DNA of 64,000 bases from Oscillibacter sp. (GTDB lineage Bacteria > Bacillota > Clostridia > Oscillospirales > Oscillospiraceae), in the NCBI GenBank assembly GCA_017446225.1, contig JAFSRH010000018.1, forward strand, positions 1 through 64,000, in the 5' to 3' direction. A program made the translations under genes and the position numbers. Below are positions 52,219 through 61,344 of this stretch, in pieces (the first letter of the stretch is position 1; each line of letters starts with the position of its first letter). Below the pieces are notes generated by a model, which worked only from the letters and a program-made list of their open reading frames with translations, searched no databases and was not told the DNA's origin.

Positions 52219-53232
52219 ATGAAATTGAAACAGTTTGCCGCTGTCATAGTGGCAACCGTCCTGTTTGCCGCCACGGGCTACCTCGGCGTGCAATCCGCTT
52301 CCACGCTCAACGAATCCCTCGTTACGGGCATGGAGTCGGTCAGCGGCCTGTCCGCGTTCTTCGGCGCCGAGACCGATTTCAGCGACCTTCCCGCCGAACC
52401 GTTTCTTGCCCGCCTTGACATTACCGGTACCATTCAACCCTCTTCCGGGGACCCGTTCGCCGTTACGGACGGCTGGTACGACCACGACCTCTATATGGAC
52501 CTCGTGGACGCGCTCATAGACGACCCCGACAACCGCGGAATCCTGCTCTATATCGACAGCCCCGGCGGCACTGTCTACGAAAGCGATGAACTTTACCTGA
52601 AACTCATGGAGTACCGCGAACAGACTGCCCGGCCCGTTTACGCCTATTTCGCCTCACAGGCCTGTTCCGGCGGCTACTATATCGCTATGGCGGCCGATGA
52701 GATCTACGCCAACCGCAACGCGTGGACCGGCTCCATAGGCGTGATCATTTCGCTGATGAATTACGAAGGCCTGTCCGAAAAAATCGGCGTCACGGAAGTG
52801 GACATTACCTCGGGGCGTAACAAGTCCATGGGTTCGGCGTGGGAGAGCCTCACGGACGAACAGCGCGGCATTTTCCAGTCTCTGGTCGATGAGGCCTACG
52901 GGCAGTTCGTGGACATTGTCGCCGCCGGACGCAAACTCGACCGCCAGCGCGTAACCGAACTTGCGGACGGGCGCATTTACTCCGCCCAGCAGGCCCTTGA
53001 TCAGGGCTTGGTCGACCATATCGCCGGGGAGGCGGACGCGTTCGCCGCAATCTTGGAAAAGGCCGGTCTCGAACCGGACGCGGAAATTTACATCCCGGCG
53101 CATACGGCCTCGGGCTGGCTGAATCTCCTGTTCTCCCGCGCCGCCGCGCTCCGGCCGAAAACCGAACTCGAACTCTTTCGTGAACTGACTGCCGACAAAA
53201 GAAATGGGGCGTTGCTGTATTATGCGGGATAA
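52219..53232 (+). CDS. sppA: Signal peptide peptidase SppA (S49 family)
   Basis: The 337 residues include one N-terminal membrane segment (FAAVIVATVLFAATGYLGV), then the S49 fold: GILLYIDSPGGTVYESDELY, catalytic serine in SQACSGGYYIAMAADEIYA, NAWTGSIGVIISLMNY, and lysine in SGRNKSMGSAWESL. It degrades leftover signal peptides in the membrane. GGAGG lies 7 bases before the ATG at 52219, preferred over the ATG at 52204. It overlaps the RDD gene at its end. Confidence 0.9.
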   Translation: MKLKQFAAVIVATVLFAATGYLGVQSASTLNESLVTGMESVSGLSAFFGAETDFSDLPAEPFLARLDITGTIQPSSGDPFAVTDGWYDHDLYMDLVDALIDDPDNRGILLYIDSPGGTVYESDELYLKLMEYREQTARPVYAYFASQACSGGYYIAMAADEIYANRNAWTGSIGVIISLMNYEGLSEKIGVTEVDITSGRNKSMGSAWESLTDEQRGIFQSLVDEAYGQFVDIVAAGRKLDRQRVTELADGRIYSAQQALDQGLVDHIAGEADAFAAILEKAGLEPDAEIYIPAHTASGWLNLLFSRAAALRPKTELELFRELTADKRNGALLYYAG

Positions 53233-53719
53233 TGTCTGTTACGCCGGGTTTGCGGTCCGGTTCGCCGCGTGGCTCGCGGATATGCTGATCATGGCTCTGC
53301 CCATGTCGATTCTGTCCGTATTCCGTTTCGCGCTCCGCGGCTCCGCGCGGGCGGTGCTGTTCCGCTACTCCGCCCTCGATATCGCCGCCTACGCCCTCCC
53401 CACCCTCTACTTTATCGCCATGACGTGGACACAGGGCGCGACCCTTGGAAAAATGCTCTTCAAACTGGAAGTCGTCAGCGCCGAACGCGGACACCTCACC
53501 CTCTGGCAAACCGTGCTCCGGGAAGTGTTCGGACGCTACCTTTCCTCCGCCGTGCTTTTCATTGGCTACTTTACGATAGTTCCCGACCCCCAAAAGCGCG
53601 CCCTTCATGACATGATTTCCGACACCCGCGTCATTTACGCCTGTCAGGGACAGCCCGTGACCCGGCCGGAAACCGTACGCGTACGCGAAACGCCCGATGC
53701 CGGGGACACGCCGTCATGA
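53222..53719 (+). CDS. RDD-family membrane protein
   Basis: A 165-residue protein with three hydrophobic spans. The RDD domain signature is FAVRFAAWLADMLIMALPMS in the first helix, then MTWTQGATLGKMLFKLEVVS and LHDMISDTRVIYACQGQP at the end. Its start overlaps the last codons of sppA by 11 bases. Some RDD proteins act in ion homeostasis, but the role here is unknown. Stop overlaps rnhA start (ATGA). Confidence 0.85.
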   Translation: MRDNVCYAGFAVRFAAWLADMLIMALPMSILSVFRFALRGSARAVLFRYSALDIAAYALPTLYFIAMTWTQGATLGKMLFKLEVVSAERGHLTLWQTVLREVFGRYLSSAVLFIGYFTIVPDPQKRALHDMISDTRVIYACQGQPVTRPETVRVRETPDAGDTPS

Positions 53720-54153
53720 AAACGGTCACGGTCTACACGGACGGAGCCTGTTCCGGAAATCCCGGTCCGGGCGGCTGGGCGGCGTTGCTGATGTACGGCG
53801 GCCACCGGCGCGAACTCTCCGGCGGCGAACCGTCCACCACGAACAACCGCATGGAAATGACCGCGATCATCTCCGCGCTTTCGGCCCTCAAGGAACCTTG
53901 TACCGTGGAACTGTACTCGGACAGCCGCTATGTGCTGGACGCCATAGAAAAGGGCTGGGCGGCGCGCTGGCGGCGGAACGGCTGGAAGCGCAACAAGTCC
54001 GACCCCGCGCTCAATCCGGACCTCTGGGAAACGCTCCTGAATCTCTTGGAACGCCATGACGTACGCTGTCACTGGGTGCGCGGCCACGCCGGGAACGAGT
54101 ATAACAGCCGCTGTGACGAACTGGCCGTGGCGGAGAGCCGGAAATTCCATTAA
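53716..54153 (+). CDS. rnhA: Ribonuclease HI
   Basis: A 145-residue RNase H that degrades RNA in RNA-DNA hybrids. Catalytic acids: YTDGACSGNPGPGGWAAL, TNNRMEMTAII, LYSDSRYVLDAIEKGW and NSRCDELAVAE. The handle region GWKRNKSDPALNPDLW is present. Length is usual. Coupled to the RDD gene. The window also encodes RNase HII (44194-44820). Confidence 0.94.
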   Translation: MKTVTVYTDGACSGNPGPGGWAALLMYGGHRRELSGGEPSTTNNRMEMTAIISALSALKEPCTVELYSDSRYVLDAIEKGWAARWRRNGWKRNKSDPALNPDLWETLLNLLERHDVRCHWVRGHAGNEYNSRCDELAVAESRKFH

Positions 54154-54300
54154 TTTACAGTATATTCACAAATTTCCGGCGAAATTTACGAATTGTTCAT
54201 AGGTCCGTCATACTTTCGCAAAATTTGCGCGCTATACTTTCCACCATGCAGAGGGTCACTCCCAGCCCGATGCGTTTTCTCCCTCCTTCTACAATACAGG
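54154..54300. other. Spacer after rnhA with several palindromes
   Basis: A/T-rich stretch with AAATTTC/GAAATTT (54170-54187, 4-base loop) and CGCAAAATTTGCG (54217-54229). A TATACT at 54233-54238 lacks a usable -35. No convincing gene. It ends in the terminator at 54301-54336. Confidence 0.4.
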
Positions 54301-54336
54301 CAGGCGGAGTCCCGATCCGGACTCCGCCTGTCGCTT
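54301..54336 (+). terminator. Strong rho-independent terminator upstream of spoIIM-like gene
   Basis: CAGGCGGAGTC (54301-54311) pairs over 11 bp with GACTCCGCCTG (54320-54330) and is followed by TCGCTTTTTC. It ends the gyrB-rnhA transcript or a short RNA from 54154-54300. Confidence 0.8.
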
Positions 54337-54410
54337 TTTCTTCGCATCGCAAAGGACGTTGTACATAAACGGCCTGTCCGGAACATAGAATTCCGGAGAG
54401 GTGATCGCCG

Positions 54411-55013
54411 TTGGACAGAAGAAATCATACCGGAACCATTCTTGTACCGGTCCTGTGCCTCTCGCTCTGCTTCCTCATTGGCGCGGGCGCGGGACAGGCC
54501 CTTGCTTTCGCCTCCCCGGACGCCGCCGCCCCGGAATTGCGGCGTTCCCTCACGGACTATTACCGCAACCGGGAACAGTCACAAATCGGCCTGTCTTTGG
54601 CGCTCTCCACGCTCGGAACATGGTTCCGCGCGCCGGCGCTCGTATTCCTCTGGGGCTTTACTTCGCTGGGCGTGCCGCTGGTATGCCTGAGCGCGGCCGC
54701 GTTCGGGTTTCTTCTCTCGTTTTCGGTGGGGTGTTTCGCGGCGGCGTTCGGCTGGGAAGGGGTACTGCTGAGCGCCTCCGCAATGGGCCTCCGCGCCGTG
54801 GTGACGCTTCCGTGTTTCTTTCTTCTCGCGCTCTCGTCCATGGAGCGCGCCGGATGGCTCTTCCGGCTCTCTATTGGACGCGCCGCCGCGCGTCCGGACC
54901 GGCGCGTATGCGTGGCGGTCTGTTCGGCGGCGCTTTTAGCGGGCGCGGCGCTGGATTTGTACGCCACCCCGCGCCTGTTGCGGCTGGCCCTTGAGTGGGT
55001 CGCGAACCATTAA
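54411..55013 (+). CDS. SpoIIM-like (stage II sporulation protein M family) membrane protein
   Basis: The 200 residues run from a TTG with GGAGAGGTGA about 7 bases upstream. The profile fits SpoIIM: an N-terminal membrane span (TILVPVLCLSLCFLIGAGAG), an outer loop (LRRSLTDYYRNREQ), then four more spans including FLWGFTSLGVPLVCLSAAAF and the late LLALSSMERAG. In sporulators SpoIIM works in engulfment with SpoIID/P; other members act as membrane proteins of unknown role. Its stop overlaps the DUF3783 stop on the other strand. Confidence 0.7.
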   Translation: MDRRNHTGTILVPVLCLSLCFLIGAGAGQALAFASPDAAAPELRRSLTDYYRNREQSQIGLSLALSTLGTWFRAPALVFLWGFTSLGVPLVCLSAAAFGFLLSFSVGCFAAAFGWEGVLLSASAMGLRAVVTLPCFFLLALSSMERAGWLFRLSIGRAAARPDRRVCVAVCSAALLAGAALDLYATPRLLRLALEWVANH

Positions 55014-55402
55014 CGCAGGGCCTCCCGTTCGCGGGAGAGTTCCATATACAGCCTTGTCGCGCTCCAAGCGCGGTTATGCCGGGTCAGCACCGCCTTCAGG
55101 CACCCCTTCCCCGCGCCCGCCTCCGACAGGGCCGGAAGCAACGCGTCCAACTCCTCATCCAGCCCGCACAGGACGGCCATCCGTCCGGGAATGGACCCGC
55201 CAACGGGCGGGGCGTCATGATCCGGGGGCGGTTCCTCTTCCAGTCCCGCTAAAACGGATAGGGTCTTTCCGTAATCTGTTTTGGCAACGGGAATCAGTTC
55301 CGCGCCGAACGGCTCCAGCGCGCCTTGAACCGCTAAAATGCTCCGCAGGTCCTCAAACCCGAACAGCAGTACCTTTTTTTCGGCGCTCTCCGCTTTTTCC
55401 AT
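55010..55402 (-). CDS. DUF3783-like protein
   Basis: The 130 residues include no membrane segment. KVLLFGFEDLRSILAVQGAL near the start and GRMAVLCGLDEELDALLPAL, KGCLKAVLTRHNRAWSATRL near the end are the pieces I associate with DUF3783. Function unknown. It ends convergently with the SpoIIM-like gene and follows the NUDIX gene by 9 bases on the minus strand. Confidence 0.7.
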   Translation of the reverse strand: MEKAESAEKKVLLFGFEDLRSILAVQGALEPFGAELIPVAKTDYGKTLSVLAGLEEEPPPDHDAPPVGGSIPGRMAVLCGLDEELDALLPALSEAGAGKGCLKAVLTRHNRAWSATRLYMELSREREALR

Positions 55403-55411
55403 ATGCTTTCC

Positions 55412-55906
55412 TCAATTCTTTTTCCGTTCTTCCGGCCCCAAACGCAACGGCGTTCCGTTCAGGGCCGCGTAGGCCAGCCGCTCTCCCTCGTAGCGCAGTT
55501 TCAGGGAGAAAAACGGGGCGTTTTCCTCCAAGAGACGCAGAAACAGCGCGTCCCCGGCCCACATGGGAAGGGCGGACAGGTCTTTCTTTGCAATCCATTC
55601 CAGATCTCCTTCGTCACAGGCGTGCGGGACGCCCGTCCAGCCGGTGGCCGTGAACAGGTGCATAAGCTCCGCGGGCCAGCGGTCAGAGACAAAGGTCACG
55701 ATTCCACGGTAACGGTATTCCGTCAGCGTCAGGCCGGTTTCCTCGAAAGTCTCCCGTAAAAGACACTCTTCCGGGCTTTCGCCGTCCTGAAACTTGCCGC
55801 CCACGCCGACCCATTTGTCATGATTTACGTCACGCTCTTTTTTCACGCGGTGGAGCATGAGATATTCGTCCCCGCGTTCCAGATAACAAAGGGTGGTGTT
55901 CAGCAT
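55412..55906 (-). CDS. NUDIX hydrolase, 8-oxo-dGTP diphosphatase type
   Basis: The 164 residues run from an ATG with GGAGG 7 bases upstream. NUDIX box: GGKFQDGESPEECLLRETFE then ETGLTL. N-terminal TTLCYLERGDEYLMLHRVKK and WVGVGGKF are typical of the MutT/MTH1-like group that hydrolyses oxidised dGTP. The start overlaps the tmk stop by 7 bases, joining it to nucleotide metabolism. Confidence 0.85.
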   Translation of the reverse strand: MLNTTLCYLERGDEYLMLHRVKKERDVNHDKWVGVGGKFQDGESPEECLLRETFEETGLTLTEYRYRGIVTFVSDRWPAELMHLFTATGWTGVPHACDEGDLEWIAKKDLSALPMWAGDALFLRLLEENAPFFSLKLRYEGERLAYAALNGTPLRLGPEERKKN

Positions 55907-56556
55907 GACAACGCCTCCGTGGCGCGGCGCAGGACTTCCCCGTGAATGTCCTGTACGGAACGGGGCTGTCCGGCGCGGACGCATTCAATGACGGACCAGC
56001 GCAGACGCCCGGCGCAATAGTCGGCGGCCTCACGGGAGCGCGCCTGATATTCCCGGTCGCGTTCGTGGATATCGTCCGCCGCGCCGCGCTCCTTCAGCCA
56101 GCGGAGACTGACCGCGGGGTCGAGCCGCAGGTACAGCACGGCGTCCGGGGCCGGAAGCCCCAGAAGGTCGTATTCGTACGAAAACAGCCAGTCCAAAAAC
56201 GCGTCCCAGCGTTCGCGGGGCAGTTTGGAACACTGGTGCACGGCGTTGGAAGTGGAATAGCGGTCCGCGATAACGGTTCCGCCCTCGTGATAGAACGCGC
56301 CCCAGTCGCGGCGGTAACTGGCGTAACGGTCCACGGCGTAGAAACTCGAAGCGGCGTAGGCGTTCACGTCCCCGGGACGCGTCCCGAACGCGCCCGAAAG
56401 GTACATCCGCACCAGCGCGGAAGAATCGCTCCCGTAATCGGGGAACGATACCCGGCGGACCGGCGTCCCGCGCGCTTGCAGGGCTTGCGCGAGTAAATCG
56501 GATTGCGTGGCCTTGCCGCTTCCGTCCAGCCCCTCCAAAACAAGCAGACGTCCCAT
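55900..56556 (-). CDS. tmk: Thymidylate kinase
   Basis: A 218-residue kinase making dTDP from dTMP. The P-loop is LLVLEGLDGSGKATQSDLLA, the DR(Y/H) motif is VIADRYSTSNAVHQ, and PDAVLYLRLDP precedes the lid. The short Arg-poor P-loop (GSGKAT) and the Arg-containing lid follow the type I/II patterns loosely. GGAGG lies 7 bases before the ATG at 56556, which shares one base with the O-antigen-ligase-like stop. Confidence 0.9.
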   Translation of the reverse strand: MGRLLVLEGLDGSGKATQSDLLAQALQARGTPVRRVSFPDYGSDSSALVRMYLSGAFGTRPGDVNAYAASSFYAVDRYASYRRDWGAFYHEGGTVIADRYSTSNAVHQCSKLPRERWDAFLDWLFSYEYDLLGLPAPDAVLYLRLDPAVSLRWLKERGAADDIHERDREYQARSREAADYCAGRLRWSVIECVRAGQPRSVQDIHGEVLRRATEALSC

Positions 56557-58064
56557 CACGCGGCCTCCGTGCGGCACACCTTCACGCCCGCAAGCGTCAT
56601 GGCGAACAGGAACCAGAACACAACCTGTATGCGCGGGTAATGCCACGGATAATCGGCCATGCCGCAGAGGGCGATTCCGCAGAGGCCGGACGCCGCCGCG
56701 CACGTGATGATTCTTGCCGGACCGGCGGGGGCATTGCGCGCCGTACGCAACCCCCGCTTGACCGTGGCGAAAATGGACGCCACAAACGCCGCCAAGCCGA
56801 TCACGCCGGTTTCGATACAGACCTGTAAATAGAGATTATGGGCGTGGACGAAGGGCGCGGAGCCGTGATAGAGGAGGAAGTCTTTAATGTACTTCCGGAC
56901 CACATCGGAACCCAGTCCGGCCCCGTCCAGCGGGGCGCGGCGGATGAGTTCCAGCGCGGCCTCATAGAGCGGGAAGCGGCTGGACGTGGTGGTGTCGTTA
57001 AAGTTGGTGATGGTCAGGATACGCGTCCAGACGGCGGACGGGAGGAACGGAATTGCCGCCACGCAAAGCGCAATCAGCGCGGGAAGCAACGCCGGACGCA
57101 GACACAGAACCATCAGCCCCACGGAGAGCGCGAAGCCGACCCATCCGGCGCGGGAGTACGTCATGAGCAGGGCCGCCACGCCGACAAAAAACGCCCCGGC
57201 GGCGGCTATTTTGCCGCTTTTACGCTCCGAACAGAGCGCGAGAGCCAGAGTCAGGGGCAGAAGCATGACCAGAAACTCCCCGAAGGTATTGGGGTTGTCG
57301 AAATAGGACTGTACGCGTCCGGGCATATCGGGGTTGAGTTTTGCGTCCACGTAGGCGATATTGACCTTGACGCCCTGAATCCGCTGTAAGACGCCGTAGC
57401 ACGAGGAGACGGCCACGCAGAACGTACCGCCGGCGCACAGGCGTTTCAGGTCCGAGACGTTCCGCACCGCGCTGAGCGTCACGAGCAGACACACCGCCGC
57501 CGCCAGATGATAGCCCAGAAACCGCCACGAGAGTTCCGGCGCGTACGAGAGCGGCGCGGACAGGACCATCAGAAAGCAGAACGCCACGGGATAAACGCCG
57601 ATGTCGGGGATGTCCAAGCGGAACGTCTTTTTCCGCATGGCCCCCGCGTGGAAGAGCAGTAACAGGAAGGCGAATACGAGTAAACTCCAAGCGTTGTTCC
57701 AGTAGATGAAGGGAATCACCCACAGAAGCATGATGACCCAGCTTTCAAGGATTGCGGTCCCCTCGCCGAGTTCAAAGACGAAGCGGGCAAACAGACTGTC
57801 GTCAAATGTCGCCTGCCACGCCTCATACCAGCGGTGAAGCAAATCGCCCGGAAACGTGGCGGCGGCCGTCAGAATCCGACAGAGGCGGCTTTCCTCCCAG
57901 CCGCGGCCCTCCCGGGACAGTACGGACACTATCCGGCTTCCGGACGCCTGACGCGCGCACCATCCGCCGAACGCGTACAGAATCCGCCGCGCCGCGCTCT
58001 GTTCGTACGCCGCCAGTACGGTTACGTAAAGGCTGTATAACAGGCTCTCTTTCCAAAGCGTCAT
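56556..58064 (-). CDS. O-antigen ligase-like membrane protein
   Basis: A 502-residue polytopic protein with about ten spans. The Wzy_C/O-antigen-ligase region includes GRVQSYFDNPNTFGEFLVML, LLMTYSRAGWVGFALSVG and HAHNLYLQVCIETGVIGLAA. This family ligates or polymerises lipid-linked glycans on the outer face of the membrane. AAGGAG lies 8 bases before the ATG at 58064. It follows a GT2 gene and precedes tmk; acceptor in a Gram-positive cell would be a wall or capsular polymer. Confidence 0.87.
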   Translation of the reverse strand: MTLWKESLLYSLYVTVLAAYEQSAARRILYAFGGWCARQASGSRIVSVLSREGRGWEESRLCRILTAAATFPGDLLHRWYEAWQATFDDSLFARFVFELGEGTAILESWVIMLLWVIPFIYWNNAWSLLVFAFLLLLFHAGAMRKKTFRLDIPDIGVYPVAFCFLMVLSAPLSYAPELSWRFLGYHLAAAVCLLVTLSAVRNVSDLKRLCAGGTFCVAVSSCYGVLQRIQGVKVNIAYVDAKLNPDMPGRVQSYFDNPNTFGEFLVMLLPLTLALALCSERKSGKIAAAGAFFVGVAALLMTYSRAGWVGFALSVGLMVLCLRPALLPALIALCVAAIPFLPSAVWTRILTITNFNDTTTSSRFPLYEAALELIRRAPLDGAGLGSDVVRKYIKDFLLYHGSAPFVHAHNLYLQVCIETGVIGLAAFVASIFATVKRGLRTARNAPAGPARIITCAAASGLCGIALCGMADYPWHYPRIQVVFWFLFAMTLAGVKVCRTEAA

Positions 58065-58089
58065 AAGCAACTCTCCTTTGTACGTCACG

Positions 58090-59106
58090 TCACATCCTGT
58101 TCTTGAACCGGTACAACAGCGTCAAAAGCCGGAACATCCGGCGGCGGACCAGAAACGCCACCATTGCCTTGTTCCGTCCCATACCCGCGGGCTTGTACCC
58201 CCGGATGGCCTCCGCCATGTCCGGACGGCGGCAAATGGCCTCCACGGTTTCCCGGCGTTCCCGGAACGGCTTCTCAATCCCCGGCGCGTACTCGTTGCCA
58301 ATGGCAATCAACAGGTTTGCCCAGCGCGTATTGTCGCGCCAGTCCGGACACTCTGCGGAAAAGCGATGGGTCCGGTCCAGTTCCTCCTTGACTTCCATAT
58401 AGCGGTCCATGACGTTCATCAGGTCTTTCATATAGTGGCGGGTCGCGGAAGCGGGGTTTTGCAGGTAACGGTAGAGGGGCGTTTCCGTGACGGCAAGGCG
58501 GCTTTCCGCGCCGAAATATTCCAGCAGAAACAGCTCGTCCTCCAGATACGGTCCCTCGAAACGCGCGCCGCTCCGCCGAATGCGGTCCTTCCGGAACAGG
58601 AAGCGCCAGATGTAACCGTTCGTCAGCGGCGCGCGCAGACGTTCGCCGAACAGCGGTACCAGAAACCGCTTCCGGATTTCGTGCGCGTCATACGCCCCGG
58701 CGGGCAGAAGCGTTTCCACGCTTTCCCGGCCTTCCGGCGTCACGTTCCAGTGCGCGCAACCGGCACTGTCCGCGCCGTTGCGTTCGCACAGGTCCCGGAG
58801 CGTTTCCAGCGTTTCCGGAACGTAGCGGTCATCGGCGTCCAGAAAGGCGATATATTCTCCGCGCGCCTCTTGCAGTCCGCGGTTACGCGCCTGACTTACG
58901 CCCAGATTCCGGGGTTGTGAAAACGTACGCACGCGCGGGTCTTGGGCGGCGTAACGTTCGCACAGGGCGCGGGAAGCGTCCGCGGAGGCATCGTCAATCA
59001 GGAGCAGTTCCCAGTCGGAGACGGTCTGCCTTCGCACACTCTCCACGCACCCCGGCAACAGGGCTTCCCCCTGATAGACGGGCACAATCACAGAAATTAG
59101 CGCCAT
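58090..59106 (-). CDS. Family 2 glycosyltransferase
   Basis: The 338 residues begin ALISVIVPVYQGEALLPGCV, followed by ELLLIDDASADASRALCERY, SQARNRGLQEARGEYIAFLD and ADDRYVPET; the DxD pair is at LDADDRY. The C-terminal part is helical and basic (LVRRRMFRLLTLLYRFKNRM). AAGGTGG precedes the ATG at 59106. It would add a sugar to a lipid-linked glycan on the cytoplasmic side. Same operon as the epimerase and ligase. Confidence 0.88.
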   Translation of the reverse strand: MALISVIVPVYQGEALLPGCVESVRRQTVSDWELLLIDDASADASRALCERYAAQDPRVRTFSQPRNLGVSQARNRGLQEARGEYIAFLDADDRYVPETLETLRDLCERNGADSAGCAHWNVTPEGRESVETLLPAGAYDAHEIRKRFLVPLFGERLRAPLTNGYIWRFLFRKDRIRRSGARFEGPYLEDELFLLEYFGAESRLAVTETPLYRYLQNPASATRHYMKDLMNVMDRYMEVKEELDRTHRFSAECPDWRDNTRWANLLIAIGNEYAPGIEKPFRERRETVEAICRRPDMAEAIRGYKPAGMGRNKAMVAFLVRRRMFRLLTLLYRFKNRM

Positions 59107-59168
59107 AATGCCACCTTCTTTCTTTACGTAAAAAGTCGGCGGCCCACAGCGCGGGTCGCCGGACGGAA

Positions 59169-61217
59169 TCACGGCCGCCTGTCCGGCTGCTCGTCCCGCG
59201 CCGGATGGTACGTTGAAACGATTTCCATAAGCATACGCCGGAGTTCCACGCCGTCCACGTTCTGATAAGCCGCGTCCATGAGGGTTTGCAACTGCCGGAA
59301 AAAGCTGTCCATCTCGAACTGAATAGGGTGGCTGATAAAGATCAGGTTATTCTGCGTCTTTTGCAAGCCCTCTTCCGCCATAAGCATTTCTTCATAGAGC
59401 TTCTCGCCGGGGCGAAGGCCGGTGTACTCGATACGGATATCCACATCGGGCCTGTAGCCGGATAGGCGAATCAGGTTCCGCGCCAGCGTGTCGATTTTGA
59501 CGGGACTGCCCAAGTCAAGCACGAAAATTTCTCCGCCCTTGGCGTATGTACCCGCCAGAAGAACCAGACTCACCGCTTCCGGGATGGTCATAAAGTACCG
59601 GATGATGTCCGGATGGGTCACGGTGACGGGTCCGCCCTTTTCGATTTGTTCCTTGAAAATCGGGATGACGGAGCCGTTACTGCCCAGCACGTTTCCGAAC
59701 CGTACCGCCACGTATTCCGTATGCGCGTGGCGTAAGGCCTCTGTGATGTCGGGCAAGGCATAATCGGCCGTGTCGGTGGCCGGGTCATGCGTAAAGAGCT
59801 GGGGAAGGTCCTCCGCCGCTCCGGCTTTGATTTTGGCATCAAAACTCTGAATGATCATCTCACACAGGCGCTTACTGGCTCCCATGACGTTCGTGGGGTT
59901 GACGGCCTTGTCGGTGGAAATGAGAACGAAGCGCTCACAGCCGTAAAGCATGGCCGCGTACGCGGTCTTATACGTGCCGATGGTGTTGTTTTTAATGGCC
60001 TCACAGGGGCTGTCCTCCATGAGCGGGACATGCTTGTGCGCCGCCGCGTGATAGACCACGTCCGGATGGTATTCGGAAAAGAGCGCGCAGAGTTTCCGGC
60101 TGTCCCGTACGGAGCCAATGAGCACCACCAAATCGAGGTCCGGATATTTTTCCAGAAGTTCCAGTTGCAAGGCGTAGGCGTTGTTCTCGTAGATGTCGAA
60201 GATAATCAGCTTTCCGGGCTGGTGGCCCGCAATCTGCCGGCAAAGCTCGCTTCCAATGGACCCCCCGCCGCCCGTAACCAGAATGGTCTTACCGCGCAGA
60301 AAACGAAACACGTTGTCAAGGTCCACCCGGATGGGCGGACGCCCCAGAAGGTCCTCCATAGAGATGTCCTGCATGGCGCTTACGGTCACGTTTTCCTGCA
60401 CCATCTGATAAATCCCCGGCAGTTGCTTGACCTGACAGCCGGTCTCCATACAGATATCCAGAATTTCTTTTTTCTGGGCCACGGACGCGCTGGGAATTGC
60501 AATGAAAATTTTCCGGATTCCGTACTTGACCACATTGTCCGGAATGGCGTCCCGGCCTCCCGCCACCGGGACGCCCTCGATAAAACGTCCCCACGTGTTG
60601 GGATCATCGTCAATGATACACATCACGCGGCTGACCGACCCTTCTGTTTTTGGGAGGCCATCCCCGCCGTACTCGTTCTGGTTGATATCGCGGAGTATCA
60701 TCTGTCCGGCCTTCCCGGCGCCGACCAGCATAATCGGCTCATAGTGCGCCGCATTCTTTTTTAACCGGCTCCGTTCCATGTTCAGGAAGCGGTATCCGAA
60801 ACGGATTCCCAGCGTAAAGATCAACTGAAATGTCGCGCCCCAGACGTAGTAAGACAGCGGCATTGTGACGCTGAAAATGAGCATGGTCCAGCCGAGCTGT
60901 ACCAACAGCAGAATCCCGGAGGCAAGGAATACCTGCACCAATTCCACATAACTGGCGAAGCGCCAAATACTGCTGTAAAGTTTCAAGGCCCGGAACACGG
61001 CCACGCAACACAGGGCGTAGGGAAAGATGGAGTAAAGCCACGTGTCCAGATACCGTACCGGAATCTGGGCAATGTTCATATCGAACCGTAGCAGAAGCGC
61101 AAGAAAGTAGGCGATACAGACCGCGACAAAATCATACCCCATCAACAGGACGGCAACGCTCTGCCAGTGCTTCCATGGCCAGCGCTTCCGCCCGCCAGTG
61201 TCCTCCGGATATTTCAT
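59169..61217 (-). CDS. CapD/PglF-type nucleotide-sugar epimerase/dehydratase, membrane-bound
   Basis: A 682-residue protein. Four N-terminal membrane spans (VAVLLMGYDFVAVCIAYFLA, then WTMLIFSVTMPLSYYVWGA) precede a Rossmann-like CoA-binding part (MLVGAGKAGQMILRDINQ). The SDR catalytic domain has VTGGGGSIGSELCRQIAGHQ, AAHKHVPLMEDSPCEAIKNN and FVLISTDKAVNPTNVMGASK. This group makes 4-keto sugars from UDP-GlcNAc, early in bacillosamine-like pathways or polysaccharides. First gene of its operon, behind the promoter at 61345-61373. Confidence 0.92.
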   Translation of the reverse strand: MKYPEDTGGRKRWPWKHWQSVAVLLMGYDFVAVCIAYFLALLLRFDMNIAQIPVRYLDTWLYSIFPYALCCVAVFRALKLYSSIWRFASYVELVQVFLASGILLLVQLGWTMLIFSVTMPLSYYVWGATFQLIFTLGIRFGYRFLNMERSRLKKNAAHYEPIMLVGAGKAGQMILRDINQNEYGGDGLPKTEGSVSRVMCIIDDDPNTWGRFIEGVPVAGGRDAIPDNVVKYGIRKIFIAIPSASVAQKKEILDICMETGCQVKQLPGIYQMVQENVTVSAMQDISMEDLLGRPPIRVDLDNVFRFLRGKTILVTGGGGSIGSELCRQIAGHQPGKLIIFDIYENNAYALQLELLEKYPDLDLVVLIGSVRDSRKLCALFSEYHPDVVYHAAAHKHVPLMEDSPCEAIKNNTIGTYKTAYAAMLYGCERFVLISTDKAVNPTNVMGASKRLCEMIIQSFDAKIKAGAAEDLPQLFTHDPATDTADYALPDITEALRHAHTEYVAVRFGNVLGSNGSVIPIFKEQIEKGGPVTVTHPDIIRYFMTIPEAVSLVLLAGTYAKGGEIFVLDLGSPVKIDTLARNLIRLSGYRPDVDIRIEYTGLRPGEKLYEEMLMAEEGLQKTQNNLIFISHPIQFEMDSFFRQLQTLMDAAYQNVDGVELRRMLMEIVSTYHPARDEQPDRRP

Positions 61218-61344
61218 AGTAGGTTCATTCCTTTATATAACGATTTATCCCAAGATTGCGCGGCGTTGACAGGAGCGGCTCTTCCGTCCGCCGCGTAAAG
61301 CAACCCGAAAAGGAAAAATGATTCCTTTTTTAAAAGATGGATTC

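Noticed and set aside
54233-54238. TATACT as promoter for a small RNA
   Set aside because: No acceptable -35 at 16-18 bases upstream; left only as a note.
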